From NCBI GenBank assembly GCA_900465665.1, contig UBJO01000046.1:53169-117168 (forward strand): DNA of 64,000 nt, given 5' to 3'. How positions within the stretch are numbered: the first letter of the stretch is position 1; each line of letters begins with the position of its first letter. The notes under the pieces were generated by a model. It saw only the letters and a list, made by a program, of their open reading frames with translations. It searched no databases and was not told the DNA's origin. This document shows positions 16,378-25,242 of this stretch, piece after piece. The DNA comes from Hyphomicrobiales bacterium (GTDB lineage: Bacteria; Pseudomonadota; Alphaproteobacteria; Rhizobiales; Rhizobiaceae). The position numbers and the translations under genes are program-made.

Positions 16378-16572
16378 TTAATGGCTGTTCTTATGACTTT
16401 GCTGGCCCGCCTTGACGTGCTGCTCATGCGACCCGCCCTGCTTGCCAGCAGACTTGCCGTCGGAAGACGCTGACTTAGCCGTCGAGGACTTGCCAGAAGA
16501 AGCCTGCTTCGAAATCGACTTGCTCTGACCAGCCTTCACGTGCTGCTCATGCGATCCGCCTTGATTTGCCAT
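16378..16572 (-). CDS. KGG-like low-complexity stress protein, 64 aa
   Basis: Made of two copies of GGSHEQHVKAGQ at the N- and C-terminal ends, joined by a Ser/Lys/Ala-rich linker. It is very hydrophilic, basic and lacks hydrophobic residues, so it should be disordered, like KGG/hydrophilin-type stress proteins. The ATG is preceded by GGAGG. A perfect EcfG-type promoter lies about 45 bases upstream, which supports stress induction. The role may be desiccation protection by analogy; not shown. Confidence 0.75.
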   Translation of the reverse strand: MANQGGSHEQHVKAGQSKSISKQASSGKSSTAKSASSDGKSAGKQGGSHEQHVKAGQQSHKNSH

Positions 16573-16617
16573 AGTGTTTCCTCCGTTTGTTCGAGACCTT
16601 CATGGTCCCTTTCTTCA

Positions 16618-16642
16618 AACTTCGTCATCTCGACCTTGTTCC
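16618..16642 (-). promoter_or_regulatory. EcfG/RpoE2-type promoter for the KGG-like gene
   Basis: On the minus strand GGAAC (16642-16638), 17 bases, GTT (16620-16618). About 45 bases before the start codon. Confidence 0.65.
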
Positions 16643-16890
16643 GCGACTAATCCCAGTTTCGGCCGGACGAATGCACATGGGACTTCGATCATAACCGGCC
16701 TGCGCTTGGCGGATCGCTCGCCTGGAGCGTCGTCCAAGCACTCACCTCGAACGTTTAAGACGCCTCACGAATGTGGCGGTGAAGACGTCGCTGGCAGTTT
16801 GAACCGGGCGAACTCTCGCCCTAATGGCGTCTGCCAGACTGAGGGGCGCTATACTGCCGGTGTTCATGCCCTTTTTCCGCCATCGATGGT

Positions 16891-16915
16891 GGAACCTCGC
16901 TTACATCATGGCGTT
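16891..16915 (+). promoter_or_regulatory. EcfG/RpoE2-type promoter for the DUF2934 gene
   Basis: GGAAC at 16891-16895, 17 bases, GTT at 16913-16915, then TCTCG. The start codon lies 28 bases downstream. Confidence 0.65.
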
Positions 16916-16943
16916 TCTCGTCGAAATCGTTTTGGAGATTATC

Positions 16944-17297
16944 ATGGCTGAGCGAACAACCGGAACTCAAGGTGTCAAACCAACCGCGGAAGACTTTATA
17001 TCCACCACGTCAGAAGTCCGTGGAGAGACGGACGAGGACAAGATCGAACGCATTCGTTCCCGCGCCTACGAAATCTGGGAATCCGAAGGCAGCTTGGATG
17101 GCCATCACGAGGACCATTGGCGGCAGGCCGAGCATGAAATAATGAATGAGAACGGCCCTCTTGATGGCGACGACGTGCCGAACCTCGCCGCCTTGCGCGA
17201 GGCAGCGCGCCAGCATACCGACACCTTCTTGGTTGCCAGTGATCTTGAAGATGCAGATCAACGGGAAGCCACTCCAGGTCTTCGAGAGCAGAGCTAA
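16944..17297 (+). CDS. DUF2934-domain protein, 117 aa
   Basis: GGAG eight bases before ATG 16944 sets the start. A disordered N-terminal part is followed by a DUF2934 unit at about 35-62 (KIERIRSRAYEIWESEGSLDG then HHEDHWRQAEHEI). The rest is acidic and disordered. The domain is shared with the fusion protein at 9517. Unknown function, but common in the general stress regulon of rhizobia, in line with the promoter just upstream. The YbhN-like membrane protein gene follows after 35 bases and may be co-transcribed. Confidence 0.8.
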   Translation: MAERTTGTQGVKPTAEDFISTTSEVRGETDEDKIERIRSRAYEIWESEGSLDGHHEDHWRQAEHEIMNENGPLDGDDVPNLAALREAARQHTDTFLVASDLEDADQREATPGLREQS

Positions 17298-17332
17298 GAA
17301 ATCATCTGGCTTAGGGCCGGCAGAGAGCGCCA

Positions 17333-18277
17333 ATGACCGCAAAACGAGTTCTCACATATAGCGTGCTCATTGTAGGCTTCGGTGCCGCAGGCTATCTCCT
17401 TTATCACACCTTCCGAGAATATTCGCTAAGCGACGTCATCGGATCTGTGAAAGAGATTCCTGCCCGAAATCTGGCCACTGCACTAGTCTTTGCTTTTTGT
17501 TCCTACTTTTGCCTCACCGGCTTCGATTGGGTTGGAGTTCGATACGTGAAAGACGATCTCGCCTATCCGAAGATCTCACTTGCTTCGTTCATCGCACTAT
17601 CGATCGGTCAAAGCATTGGGCTGGCTGGGCTAAGCAGCGGCGCATTGAGATACCGGTATTATGCCCATTGGGGGCTGAGTGCCGAAGATGTTGCGAAGAT
17701 CGTGTTACTGTCGGGCGTGACCGTTGGCATCGGCTTAGGGACCTTATGTGGCATCGTGATGATCCTAAACCCTTCCGACGCTGCCAAGGTGCTGAGACTT
17801 AGCGAGGGCACTGTGACAGCAGCTGGTGTCGCCTGCGTTGCTTTTAGTGTGGCCTATCTTGGGTTGGCTGCCTTCGTCCGAACGCCTCTTCGAATTCGAT
17901 CTTGGACGTTTCAGATGCCAACTCTTCGGCTTGCCGTCGCGCAGCTCATCGTAGGGACTGTGAATTTCGCGTTTGTGTCTGCCTGCTTGAGGGAAGTCAT
18001 GGCGGTCGGTTCGGATGTGACTTTCCTGAAAGCGGCGACAGCCTTTTCCATGGCGAACGTCGCTATCCTTGTTACGCATGCGCCCGGAGGCTTGGGCGTC
18101 CTTGAGGCGACGGTGCGCCACGTTATGGGCGATCAGGCGTCAATCGGTTCGTTAGTCGCGTTCCGCGTAATCTATTTCTTCATCCCGTTTTTTATTGGCC
18201 TTCCGCTCGCTCTTATAGCGGAGGCTACATTCCGAGCACGAAAGGCGAGGGCTGGCGCGTCGGCGTCTCCTGGGTGA
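17333..18277 (+). CDS. UPF0104/YbhN-like (lysylphosphatidylglycerol synthase TM type) membrane protein, 314 aa
   Basis: About eight transmembrane helices, e.g. YSVLIVGFGAAGYLLYH, LATALVFAFCSYFCLTG, ASFIALSIGQSIGLAGLSSG, LIVGTVNFAFVSACL and IYFFIPFFIGLPLAL. The motifs SIGQSIG-GALRYRYY and THAPGGLGVLEA match the LPG_synthase_TM family, which includes the flippase half of MprF and YbhN. No aminoacyl-transferase domain is present, so a lipid transport or membrane role is more likely than lysyl-PG synthesis. Length is normal for YbhN. Probably co-transcribed with the DUF2934 gene. Confidence 0.88.
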   Translation: MTAKRVLTYSVLIVGFGAAGYLLYHTFREYSLSDVIGSVKEIPARNLATALVFAFCSYFCLTGFDWVGVRYVKDDLAYPKISLASFIALSIGQSIGLAGLSSGALRYRYYAHWGLSAEDVAKIVLLSGVTVGIGLGTLCGIVMILNPSDAAKVLRLSEGTVTAAGVACVAFSVAYLGLAAFVRTPLRIRSWTFQMPTLRLAVAQLIVGTVNFAFVSACLREVMAVGSDVTFLKAATAFSMANVAILVTHAPGGLGVLEATVRHVMGDQASIGSLVAFRVIYFFIPFFIGLPLALIAEATFRARKARAGASASPG

Positions 18278-18440
18278 AGGGCATCCACTCTCCTTGCTGG
18301 AAGAAAAAAATCGGCCCTGGCTGTCTTGCGGCCGCCATCCGAAGCAGCGATTTAATGATCTGACTATGGCAATGTCGGAGATCGTACGCATGACCGCAAT
18401 CGGGCAGCTTTGACGGGGTTTGAGCGTTCGCCTCGGGCAA
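18225..18440 (-). CDS. Candidate small protein, 71 aa
   Basis: A TTG-started frame with protein-like composition in its second half (MAAARQPGPIFFFQQGEW). It overlaps the last 53 bases of the YbhN-like gene tail to tail. No domain or good Shine-Dalgarno is visible. Could be a genuine short gene or a chance frame. Confidence 0.35.
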   Translation of the reverse strand: MPEANAQTPSKLPDCGHAYDLRHCHSQIIKSLLRMAAARQPGPIFFFQQGEWMPFTQETPTRQPSPFVLGM

Positions 18441-18455
18441 ACGATCAGAGCCCCC

Positions 18456-18746
18456 ATGAAAGCGTCAACGGCAGACATCGGGTAGGAGACGATATCCGAG
18501 CGACAGGCAACGATCGAGCTGCTGGCCACAGCATTGCAGCGGAATGCGAAGCTGGCAATGGACGACGCGGATGATGCGCTGGGAATGATCCTGTACTCTG
18601 TCAGCATGGTGATGATGGCGACTGCAAACGATCTTGCTGAGCAGGACATCGTTCTCGCCGAGAGTGTTGTTCTTCGAGCCCTTGGCCACCTCACTGCTTT
18701 TCTTTGCCGCCACCCGCACCACCCGGTCGGAGCCATGCTCGATTGA
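18456..18746 (+). pseudogene. Possible small gene broken by an in-frame TAG
   Basis: From ATG 18456 the frame reads nine codons, then TAG at 18483-18485, then continues open in the same frame to TGA at 18744-18746. The part after the stop reads like a real helical protein (ERQATIELLATALQRNAKLA, then MDDADDALGMILYSVSMVMMATA). The only start after the stop is TTG 18534, without a ribosome binding site. Either the gene was lost through a nonsense change, or it starts at an unusual codon. No family is recognised. Confidence 0.35.
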
Positions 18747-19019
18747 CCATACTCTGTGTGTGGAAAGCTGATGCACGACTGATAACCTTGGCTGGCAATT
18801 CGCCCAACGGCACGGAATTTTCGTTTGGCTACCTCGACGCCCCTTAAGCTTTTACTTTTCGTTAGCCATGTCTGGAGCCTTCTTGCGTGTGAAGGAACGC
18901 TGGGAGCCCTTGCTAATTTGGCTATCGTGGATTGAGTGTTCGCTCTTACCTCACCACAAGGAAGTGCGCACTTCCGTTTCAACGCACAGGCCTCACGCCT
19001 GTCTACGAACGGAGAATAC

Positions 19020-19754
19020 ATGATGAGAAAGCTTGCAATGCTCACTGCTCTGGCAGCCGGATCGGTTACGTCCGCACTCCCCTTCGAGGCAACTGCATTC
19101 GATGTGGGCGGTTCAAATGGTCGGAGTGTCAGCGGGAACAACGGCCTTGGCGTTTCCCTTGGTGGGGCGAACGGCGTCAATGCGACAGTCGGCGGGTCGA
19201 CGGGGGTAGCCAATGTCTCCGTCGGCGGCGGGAGCGGCGTGAATGCAAACGTGGGTGGTCCATCGACTGGTGGGTTGGGTTTGAACGCCTCTGTGGGTGG
19301 CGCAAACGGCATTAGCAGCAACACGTCCGTTGGGGCGACGCGCTCGTCTGGTGGAACTGGTCTCGATACCACCGCTAGCATTGGAGGAAGCGGCGGCGTG
19401 AATGCCGACGTCGACGCGGTTGTAGGTGGCACCGGTCTGGCGGCCACAAATGCGAACGTGGGCGCTGGTAGCAAGACATTGCTCGACCTGATGCTTGGTA
19501 TCCCCGCGGTAAGGGATCCGGAGGGCGATAACGGTCAGGGGGGAACAATTGGTAACGGCGCTAGCAATGGCGGCGCAAATGGCTCGGGAACAGGAAACAC
19601 GAACAGCTCTAACAGCCGCAGCCTCTCGATGATCAACGATATGTCTCCATCGGATCGTGCAAAGGCGAAGGTACGATGCAAGGATGTAGTACGAAGCGGC
19701 GGCGTGGATCGCAGCTTGGTCAGCCTTTGCAAAATGGTCCTCGCTATGAAGTAG
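19020..19754 (+). CDS. Exported Gly/Asn/Val-rich repetitive protein, 244 aa
   Basis: GGAG precedes two adjacent ATGs (19020 and 19023). The first 27 residues form a signal peptide (MLTALAAGSVTSALP). The mature protein holds repeated short units of the form GG-x-N/S-G-V-N/A-x-x-V (for example SLGGANGVNATVGG, VSVGGGSGVNANVGG, ASIGGSGGVNAD), then a Gly/Asn/Ser-rich spacer and a charged C-terminal module with two Cys (VRCKDVV, LCKMVLA). The repeats suggest a beta-roll or extended surface or matrix protein. Followed by a strong terminator 220 bases on. An overlapping 440-codon minus-strand frame is a composition artefact. Confidence 0.8.
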   Translation: MMRKLAMLTALAAGSVTSALPFEATAFDVGGSNGRSVSGNNGLGVSLGGANGVNATVGGSTGVANVSVGGGSGVNANVGGPSTGGLGLNASVGGANGISSNTSVGATRSSGGTGLDTTASIGGSGGVNADVDAVVGGTGLAATNANVGAGSKTLLDLMLGIPAVRDPEGDNGQGGTIGNGASNGGANGSGTGNTNSSNSRSLSMINDMSPSDRAKAKVRCKDVVRSGGVDRSLVSLCKMVLAMK

Positions 19755-19971
19755 GCTGAAGACATGATCGAACCAGGATCGAAAGCCGCAAGTGATCTCC
19801 TTACTGCAAACCCTCTCTTAAACGTCGAGAAAAACGCTTTCGGCGAACTACCCTCTCGATAAACTTTCGTCTGTCGGGAACCTTCGACCGAGAACTGAGT
19901 TAACAAGTCGAACAGGCCTGGTGAACTCGGGGATCTGTTCACTCTGCTAGCCCCTCAACAGCAGATATCTG

Positions 19972-20007
19972 AAAAGCCCACGCCTCCACGTCGTGGGCTT
20001 TTCTTTT
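19972..20007 (+). terminator. Strong intrinsic terminator
   Basis: AAAAGCCCACG / CGTGGGCTTTT, 11-base stem, nine-base loop, followed by CTTTT. Because both ends carry A/T runs it could work in both directions. Confidence 0.85.
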
Positions 20008-20439
20008 GCGTAAAATCGGGCGTAGGGTGCCGTCGAAGTCAGGAAAAAGGCCGTCCTATGCACATGCGTGACACAAGGTGCCAGCGCCCTTCGCCTTTGT
20101 CGTGCTCGAGACGGCTTCGCCTAAGACGTGTAGATCATCCCCAAAAGAAGCTGGCATGACCGGCACCGTCAACCCCCGTGCCCTCCAAGCCCACCATGTG
20201 AAAACCGTCATCGTTTTAGTCAGTCTCTGTTACGGCTCAGCCATGACCAACCATGGATCCGTGAGGTTAGTCTATGGTTTCAAAATAGCAGCGCAATTCA
20301 ACCGCAATTCCCAGGCCTGATATAGAGCGTGGCATCGCCATCTGGTTTAAATCGGTCAAGGAGCGCTACGGCTCGAGCTTTTTGGTGTTACGCAGTGTCT
20401 GCGCGGGTACACCTTCACCATGTCGTCAAACGCGTCCCT
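20008..20439. other. Intergenic region without a convincing gene
   Basis: Two short plus-strand frames exist but lack a ribosome binding site and protein-like composition. No repeat or RNA gene was recognised. Confidence 0.4.
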
Positions 20440-20679
20440 CTATCCACGCGACCGTTCTTCAAGAACCCGCTTCCCGTCTTCGGTCAAAATGAGCGTCGGT
20501 TCGCCGTTGAACGCAACCTCCCGTAGGAGAGATTTCTGCTCAAGTGTAGCAATGGAGGCTGACGGGATACGCTTGTTGCCAACAAGCCAGCCCCGATTTG
20601 ACCGGTGCTGACGGCGAAATCTCGCAATGGCGCCCAAGTTGTCGATAGCAGTTTTCGAAATGGATCCACCTTTGACCAT
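20440..20679 (-). CDS. Small hypothetical protein, 79 aa, winged-helix-like
   Basis: AAGGAG seven bases before the ATG. The sequence IARFRRQHRSNRGWLVGNKR then SIATLEQKSLLREVAFNGEP and LILTEDGKRVLEE resembles the end of a winged helix: a Leu-rich helix, a beta hairpin and a final helix with TEDGKRVLEE, as in MarR/PadR-like proteins. It is too short to be sure. Basic at its N-terminal end, which fits nucleic acid contact. It is divergent from the AttEFGH-like operon and could regulate it. Confidence 0.65.
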   Translation of the reverse strand: MVKGGSISKTAIDNLGAIARFRRQHRSNRGWLVGNKRIPSASIATLEQKSLLREVAFNGEPTLILTEDGKRVLEERSRG

Positions 20680-20777
20680 AACAAAGCTCCTTATCTCGTT
20701 CTTCCAATGTTCATGTGCGCATGCGAGTGATTGTTTTCAAGTGGCCAGTAACGGACGGGCCCAAGACCAACGGCCTT

Positions 20778-20802
20778 GGAACTCCGAGGGGTCGCAGATG
20801 TT
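20778..20802 (+). promoter_or_regulatory. EcfG/RpoE2-type promoter match upstream of the AttEFGH-like operon
   Basis: GGAAC at 20778-20782, 17 bases, GTT at 20800-20802. The first gene start is about 200 bases downstream, further than at the other sites, so a chance match is possible. Confidence 0.4.
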
Positions 20803-20825
20803 TGAGACTACCACGACATGCTCAT

Positions 20826-20855
20826 GGCCGCCTCCCGCGTGGCCGCCTCCCGCGT
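20826..20855 (+). repeat. Tandem repeat, two copies of 15 bases
   Basis: GGCCGCCTCCCGCGT occurs twice head to tail in the leader of the AttEFGH-like operon. No gene product is assigned to it. Confidence 0.8.
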
Positions 20856-20999
20856 GAGCCTCGCATGTCGTTCAGACCGGCCCTCGGGGAGCCGGATGAG
20901 CGGGCCCTGAAATCAACCTGTTGCGGCCCTTGTGCAAATGCCGCTTCCTGCATAGGTCATTCAGATCGACTTTTCCTTGAAAGTGGGCCAGCGCGAACA

Positions 21000-21659
21000 A
21001 TGATCCTCACCTTCGACGCCGTTCGCAAATCATACGCATCCACGCAGGGGTCGATTGAGATCCTGAGAGGGATCGATTTGAGCGTATCGGCCCGCGAGAG
21101 CGTCGCTCTTACAGGAGAGTCTGGAAGCGGCAAAAGCACGCTCCTTCACCTGGCTGGAGGCCTCGATCGGGCAGACAGTGGCTCTGTTGTCATTGACGGC
21201 GACGATCTGAGCCAGTTCTCCGAGGAACAACGGGCCCGATATCGAAGAAACAAAGTCGGCCTGGTGTTCCAGCAGTTCAATCTCATTCCGTCGCTAACGG
21301 TCGCGGCCAATATTTCCTTCCATGCGAAATTGGCGAAGCGACAAGACAGCACCTGGGAAACGACGCTGATCCAGGCTTTGGGATTGGAGCAGTACACCGC
21401 GAGGTATCCAGAACAGCTATCTGGAGGGCAACAACAGCGCGTCGCGATAGGTCGAACCCTCGCTGCCAAGCCTCGGCTCATCCTCGCCGATGAACCGACC
21501 GGGAATTTGGACGAACAAACCGGTGACGCCGTACTTGATTTGATGCTCGATCTGGCGAGAAGCGCGGGATCGGCGCTGCTACTTGTCACGCACTCAACCC
21601 GATTGGCGGCTCGACTGGATCGAACCGTACTCCTTCGCGGTGGGAAGATCGTCGAATGA
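21000..21659 (+). CDS. ABC transporter ATP-binding protein (AttE/LolD-like), 219 aa
   Basis: A MacB/LolD-type ATPase: Walker A TGESGSGKSTLL at about 39-50, Q-loop VFQQFNLIPSLTV near 86, signature LSGGQQQRVAIG near 140, Walker B RLILADEPTGNLDE near 160, and the H-loop LVTHSTR near 197. It drives the fused permease encoded next, with which it overlaps by four bases (ATGA). The frame is open upstream, but family length and the MILTFDAV start favour ATG 21000. With the permease and lipocalin-like protein it forms an AttEFGH-like system. Location: cytoplasmic face of the inner membrane. Confidence 0.9.
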   Translation: MILTFDAVRKSYASTQGSIEILRGIDLSVSARESVALTGESGSGKSTLLHLAGGLDRADSGSVVIDGDDLSQFSEEQRARYRRNKVGLVFQQFNLIPSLTVAANISFHAKLAKRQDSTWETTLIQALGLEQYTARYPEQLSGGQQQRVAIGRTLAAKPRLILADEPTGNLDEQTGDAVLDLMLDLARSAGSALLLVTHSTRLAARLDRTVLLRGGKIVE

Positions 21660-24064
21660 GCGTTGAAGCGTTCACCGCCCTTGTTTCGCACTGGCGCCGC
21701 AAACCCCTGCAGCTCCTTACGCTGGTGATGGGTATCGCACTCGCAACAGCGTTGTGGTCCGGTGTGCAAGCGATCAACGCCGAGGCAAGGGCAAGTTATG
21801 CTCGGGCCGCTTCGGTTTTGCAGCAAGCAGGGCTAGCGCAAATCGTGGCTGATGATGGTACCGGCATCTCAACCGACATCTATGGAAAGCTTCGGCGCTC
21901 CGGTCTTGAGGTCTCGCCGGTTATTGAAGGGATGGCGCGCCTCGGGACAGCCCGTATCCGCTTGATCGGCATAGATCTGTTGACCATGCCCCGAGATAGC
22001 CAACCGCTCACCATTGAAAGCGGAAAGGACCTTACGAGCTTTTTCGACCCGGGTGGGCAGCTTTTGGTGTCCAGTGCCACAGCTGAACAGCTCCGTGGCA
22101 AAACGGATATGAAAATGCGGATCGACGAGAACGTGCCGGAGGGCGCAGCCTTCGTGGACATCGCTGTCGCAGAACGGTTGCTAGACAAGCAGGGTCAGAT
22201 CGATCGTCTGGTTGTGGCCCCGACAGAACGCTTAGATGCGATTTCTCTCGATGAGCTCGCGCCTGGGCTTGTTGTTCGCAGACCGGCCGAGCAACCGGAT
22301 GTCGCGCGATTGACCGACAGTTTTCATCTGAACCTAACCGCGTTCGGTTTCTTGTCGTTTATCGTCGGTCTCTTCATTGTTTACTCGGCGACCGGTCTTA
22401 CTTTCGAACAACGACGTGGCACATTTCGTACCCTGCGATCGCTTGGCGTTTCGCTCCGTCAACTAACAGTAACGCTTATTGTTGAGCTTTCGATCATCGC
22501 TCTGGCATCCGGCATCATCGGGGTCATACTCGGATACGTGATTGCGTCGATCCTGATGCCGGGTGTCGCGGCGACCCTTCGCGGGCTTTACGGGGCCAAT
22601 GTCTCCGGGTCACTCTCAATCCGCCCAGAGTGGTGGCTCGCTGGATTGGGGATAGCGCTTGCCGGGATGGCGATTTCTTCCGGTCAAAGTCTATACCGGG
22701 TCTGGACACTTCCTATTCTCGCCGCCGCGCAGCCAAGAGCTTGGGCGCGAGCGTCCGCAAGGGGACTGATCATCCAAGCAGGGATTGGGGGTATGCTTCT
22801 GTTGCTTGGTGGCGCGTTGGCGCTGGCGGCTTCGGGCTTGGTGGCTGGTTTCGCGGTGCTTGGATGCCTGTTGCTGGGAGCAGCACTGATGCTTCCCTCG
22901 GTTCTAGCAGCCATATTGATTGGCATGCAGCGTTTGTCGCGCGGCGCCATGACTGAATGGTTTTGGGCAGACACGCGAATTCAACTCCCCGGGTTGTCGC
23001 TGGCCCTTATGGCGCTTTTGTTGGCGCTGTCGGCTAACATTGGAGTTGGCACGATGGTTTCCAGTTTCCGGCTGACGTTCGACGCGTGGCTCGATCAGCG
23101 CCTTGCCGCGGAGCTCTACGTCACCGCCAAGGATGAAGCCGAGGCGGCGAGGCTTAGGGCCTGGCTTGCCTCACGCTCGATCTCCGTCCTGCCAATCTGG
23201 AGCACGGACGGCGATGTCGCAGGCGAGCAAGTCCAGGTTTTCGGGATCGCGGACGACCCAACCTACCGCGAGCATTGGCCTCTGATCGCATCACAGGGTG
23301 GCGTTTGGGACACGGTCGCACAAGGTGAGGGCGCCCTAATCAACGAGCAGATGTGGCGGCGCGGAGCAGCGAAAATAGGTGACCGAGTGACCATGCCCGG
23401 CGGCTGGAATGCAAAAGTCGTTGGGGTGTTTTCTGACTACGGAAACCCAAACGGGCAGGTCATCATCGGGATTGACGCTTTGATTGCTCATTACCCGCAG
23501 GTTGCCAAGCTCCGATATGGCGTGCGTGTCGATCCTGAAAAATCAGCTGATCTGAAGCGGCAATTGATCGAGGACTTCGGTCTCCCGGAGACTGGTGTTA
23601 TAGATCAAGCCTCCTTGAAGAGACAATCGCGAGCGATTTTCGACCAGACCTTCAAGGTCACGGGTGCGCTGAACGTCCTTACCCTGGCGGTAGCCGGGTT
23701 CGCCATGTTCTCCAGTCTCCTAACGCTCTCCGCCATCCGGCTTCCACAACTGGCGCCAGTTTGGGCAATGGGAGTACGGCGGCGTGATTTGGCTTTGTAT
23801 GAGGTTGCCCGAACGCTGGCCCTGTGGCTAGCTACGTTTTTCGCAGCGATACCCGTCGGTCTGATATTGGCTTGGGTTCTGCTGGCGATCGTGAATGTTG
23901 AAGCCTTTGGATGGCGGCTTCCCATGTATGTGTTTCCCATGGACTGGCTGTTGCTCGGTGCAATTGCCCTCTTTGCGGCTCTCGCTTCTGTGTTTCTTCC
24001 TGTCCGTCGTCTTTCAACGATCAATCCGTCCGACCTGCTTAGGATTTTTGCCAATGAACGGTAG
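21656..24064 (+). CDS. Fused FtsX-type ABC permease (AttFG-like), 802 aa
   Basis: An N-terminal helix (LTLVMGIALATALWSGVQAI) is followed by a periplasmic domain, then an FtsX helix group at about 220-350 (FLSFIVGLFIVYSATGL, LASGIIGVILGYVIASIL). A middle hydrophobic group lies at about 375-470, then a second periplasmic domain and a C-terminal FtsX group at about 680-795 (LTLAVAGFAMFSSLL, FAAIPVGLILAWVLLAIV). This is the size of two permeases joined; in the Agrobacterium Att system they are separate (AttF and AttG). Overlaps its ATPase and the lipocalin-like gene, so all three are translated together. Probably extracts or exports a lipid or hydrophobic molecule. Confidence 0.88.
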   Translation: MSVEAFTALVSHWRRKPLQLLTLVMGIALATALWSGVQAINAEARASYARAASVLQQAGLAQIVADDGTGISTDIYGKLRRSGLEVSPVIEGMARLGTARIRLIGIDLLTMPRDSQPLTIESGKDLTSFFDPGGQLLVSSATAEQLRGKTDMKMRIDENVPEGAAFVDIAVAERLLDKQGQIDRLVVAPTERLDAISLDELAPGLVVRRPAEQPDVARLTDSFHLNLTAFGFLSFIVGLFIVYSATGLTFEQRRGTFRTLRSLGVSLRQLTVTLIVELSIIALASGIIGVILGYVIASILMPGVAATLRGLYGANVSGSLSIRPEWWLAGLGIALAGMAISSGQSLYRVWTLPILAAAQPRAWARASARGLIIQAGIGGMLLLLGGALALAASGLVAGFAVLGCLLLGAALMLPSVLAAILIGMQRLSRGAMTEWFWADTRIQLPGLSLALMALLLALSANIGVGTMVSSFRLTFDAWLDQRLAAELYVTAKDEAEAARLRAWLASRSISVLPIWSTDGDVAGEQVQVFGIADDPTYREHWPLIASQGGVWDTVAQGEGALINEQMWRRGAAKIGDRVTMPGGWNAKVVGVFSDYGNPNGQVIIGIDALIAHYPQVAKLRYGVRVDPEKSADLKRQLIEDFGLPETGVIDQASLKRQSRAIFDQTFKVTGALNVLTLAVAGFAMFSSLLTLSAIRLPQLAPVWAMGVRRRDLALYEVARTLALWLATFFAAIPVGLILAWVLLAIVNVEAFGWRLPMYVFPMDWLLLGAIALFAALASVFLPVRRLSTINPSDLLRIFANER

Positions 24065-25124
24065 ATCAGCAGCTTTGATTTTGGTGGTCGCCTTGATGGG
24101 TTCAGCGGGAGAAACGCGAGGGCAAGGCTTTGCCGGATTGGGATCCGACGCCCAAGGCTTCGCTATTCCAGAGCGCGGCCATGAACTAACTTTCCCGAAA
24201 GATTATGAAGCACATCCGGAGTTTCGCATCGAATGGTGGTACGTGACTGCCAATCTCAAGGGGCAGGACGGGAAGCTATACGGAGCGCAGTGGACGCTTT
24301 TCCGATCCGCACTTGCCCCGACAAGCAAGGCTGGCTTCGCGGACCCCCAGATCTGGATCGGACATGCCGCTATCACGACCCGCGAACGCCAATACGTCGG
24401 GGAGCGACTCGGCCGTGGCAGTGTGGGCCAAGCGGGGGTCGACGCTGCGCCGTTCCGCGCCTGGATAGATGAGTGGACAATGTCGGCCGACGACAATTCC
24501 ACCTCCGATCCTATCGCCAACCTCTCACTCAAAGCCAGTGGGCTGGGCTTCAGCTACGCTTTGGACCTGAAAGCGAACGGCCCACTGGTACTCCAAGGCG
24601 ATAGCGGGTATTCGGTGAAGTCGGCAAGCGGGCAGGCGAGCTACTACTATTCGCAGCCGTTTTACGAAGTCTCCGGAACAATCGAGGTGTCGGGGAAGCC
24701 CATTACGGTGAGTGGCAATGCGTGGCTTGACAGAGAGTGGTCCTCGCAACCACTGGCTTCAAACCAGAGCGGGTGGGATTGGTTTTCGCTGCACTTTGCC
24801 AGCGGCGAGAAGCTAATGGCTTTTCGTCTGCGCGATGACAAGAACGGCTATATCTCGGCAAACTGGATCTCTCCTGATGGACGCACAACACCGCTGACCG
24901 CAGACCAAGTTCATCTCACGCCACTGCGGACCACGACGGTCGATGGGAAGCAGGTCCCGGTCTCCTGGCGGATTGAAATCCCTTCGAAATCACTCGATGT
25001 GCAAACTCAGGCAATAAACGATCAGTCCTGGATGACTACGTCCACGCCGTACTGGGAAGGTCCTATCTCGTTTAATGGCTCTACCACCGGCATAGGTTAT
25101 CTCGAAATGACGGGATACAAGTAA
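24054..25124 (+). CDS. AttH/CrtC-like lipocalin-domain protein, exported, 356 aa
   Basis: A signal peptide (ALILVVALMGSAGETRG) is followed by the AttH/hydroxyneurosporene-synthase-like lipocalin fold. Visible motifs are FRIEWWYVTANLKGQDGKLYGAQWTLFR near 60, WIGHAAITT near 100, and GNAWLDREWSSQ then GWDWFSLHF near 225. These tandem lipocalin-like domains bind hydrophobic ligands in the periplasm. The ATG overlaps the permease end by 11 bases. Despite the CrtC name no carotenoid genes are nearby, so it is best seen as the binding partner of this ABC system. Confidence 0.88.
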   Translation: MNGRSAALILVVALMGSAGETRGQGFAGLGSDAQGFAIPERGHELTFPKDYEAHPEFRIEWWYVTANLKGQDGKLYGAQWTLFRSALAPTSKAGFADPQIWIGHAAITTRERQYVGERLGRGSVGQAGVDAAPFRAWIDEWTMSADDNSTSDPIANLSLKASGLGFSYALDLKANGPLVLQGDSGYSVKSASGQASYYYSQPFYEVSGTIEVSGKPITVSGNAWLDREWSSQPLASNQSGWDWFSLHFASGEKLMAFRLRDDKNGYISANWISPDGRTTPLTADQVHLTPLRTTTVDGKQVPVSWRIEIPSKSLDVQTQAINDQSWMTTSTPYWEGPISFNGSTTGIGYLEMTGYK

Positions 25125-25242
25125 GCACCGCACATAGTGGTTGAACATCGACCACCTCCTTTGCGTTGTGATTTTTAGATCGTCAACCGAAAGTCCGTTC
25201 TGACCATCCAGTGCGACAGGCCAAAAGAACGAGATCCCATCA

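Noticed and set aside
18152..19474. 440-codon minus-strand frame
   Set aside because: It lies opposite the Gly/Asn-rich protein gene and the YbhN-like gene end; its Pro/Ala repeats are the mirror of the Gly/Val repeats. No ribosome binding site.
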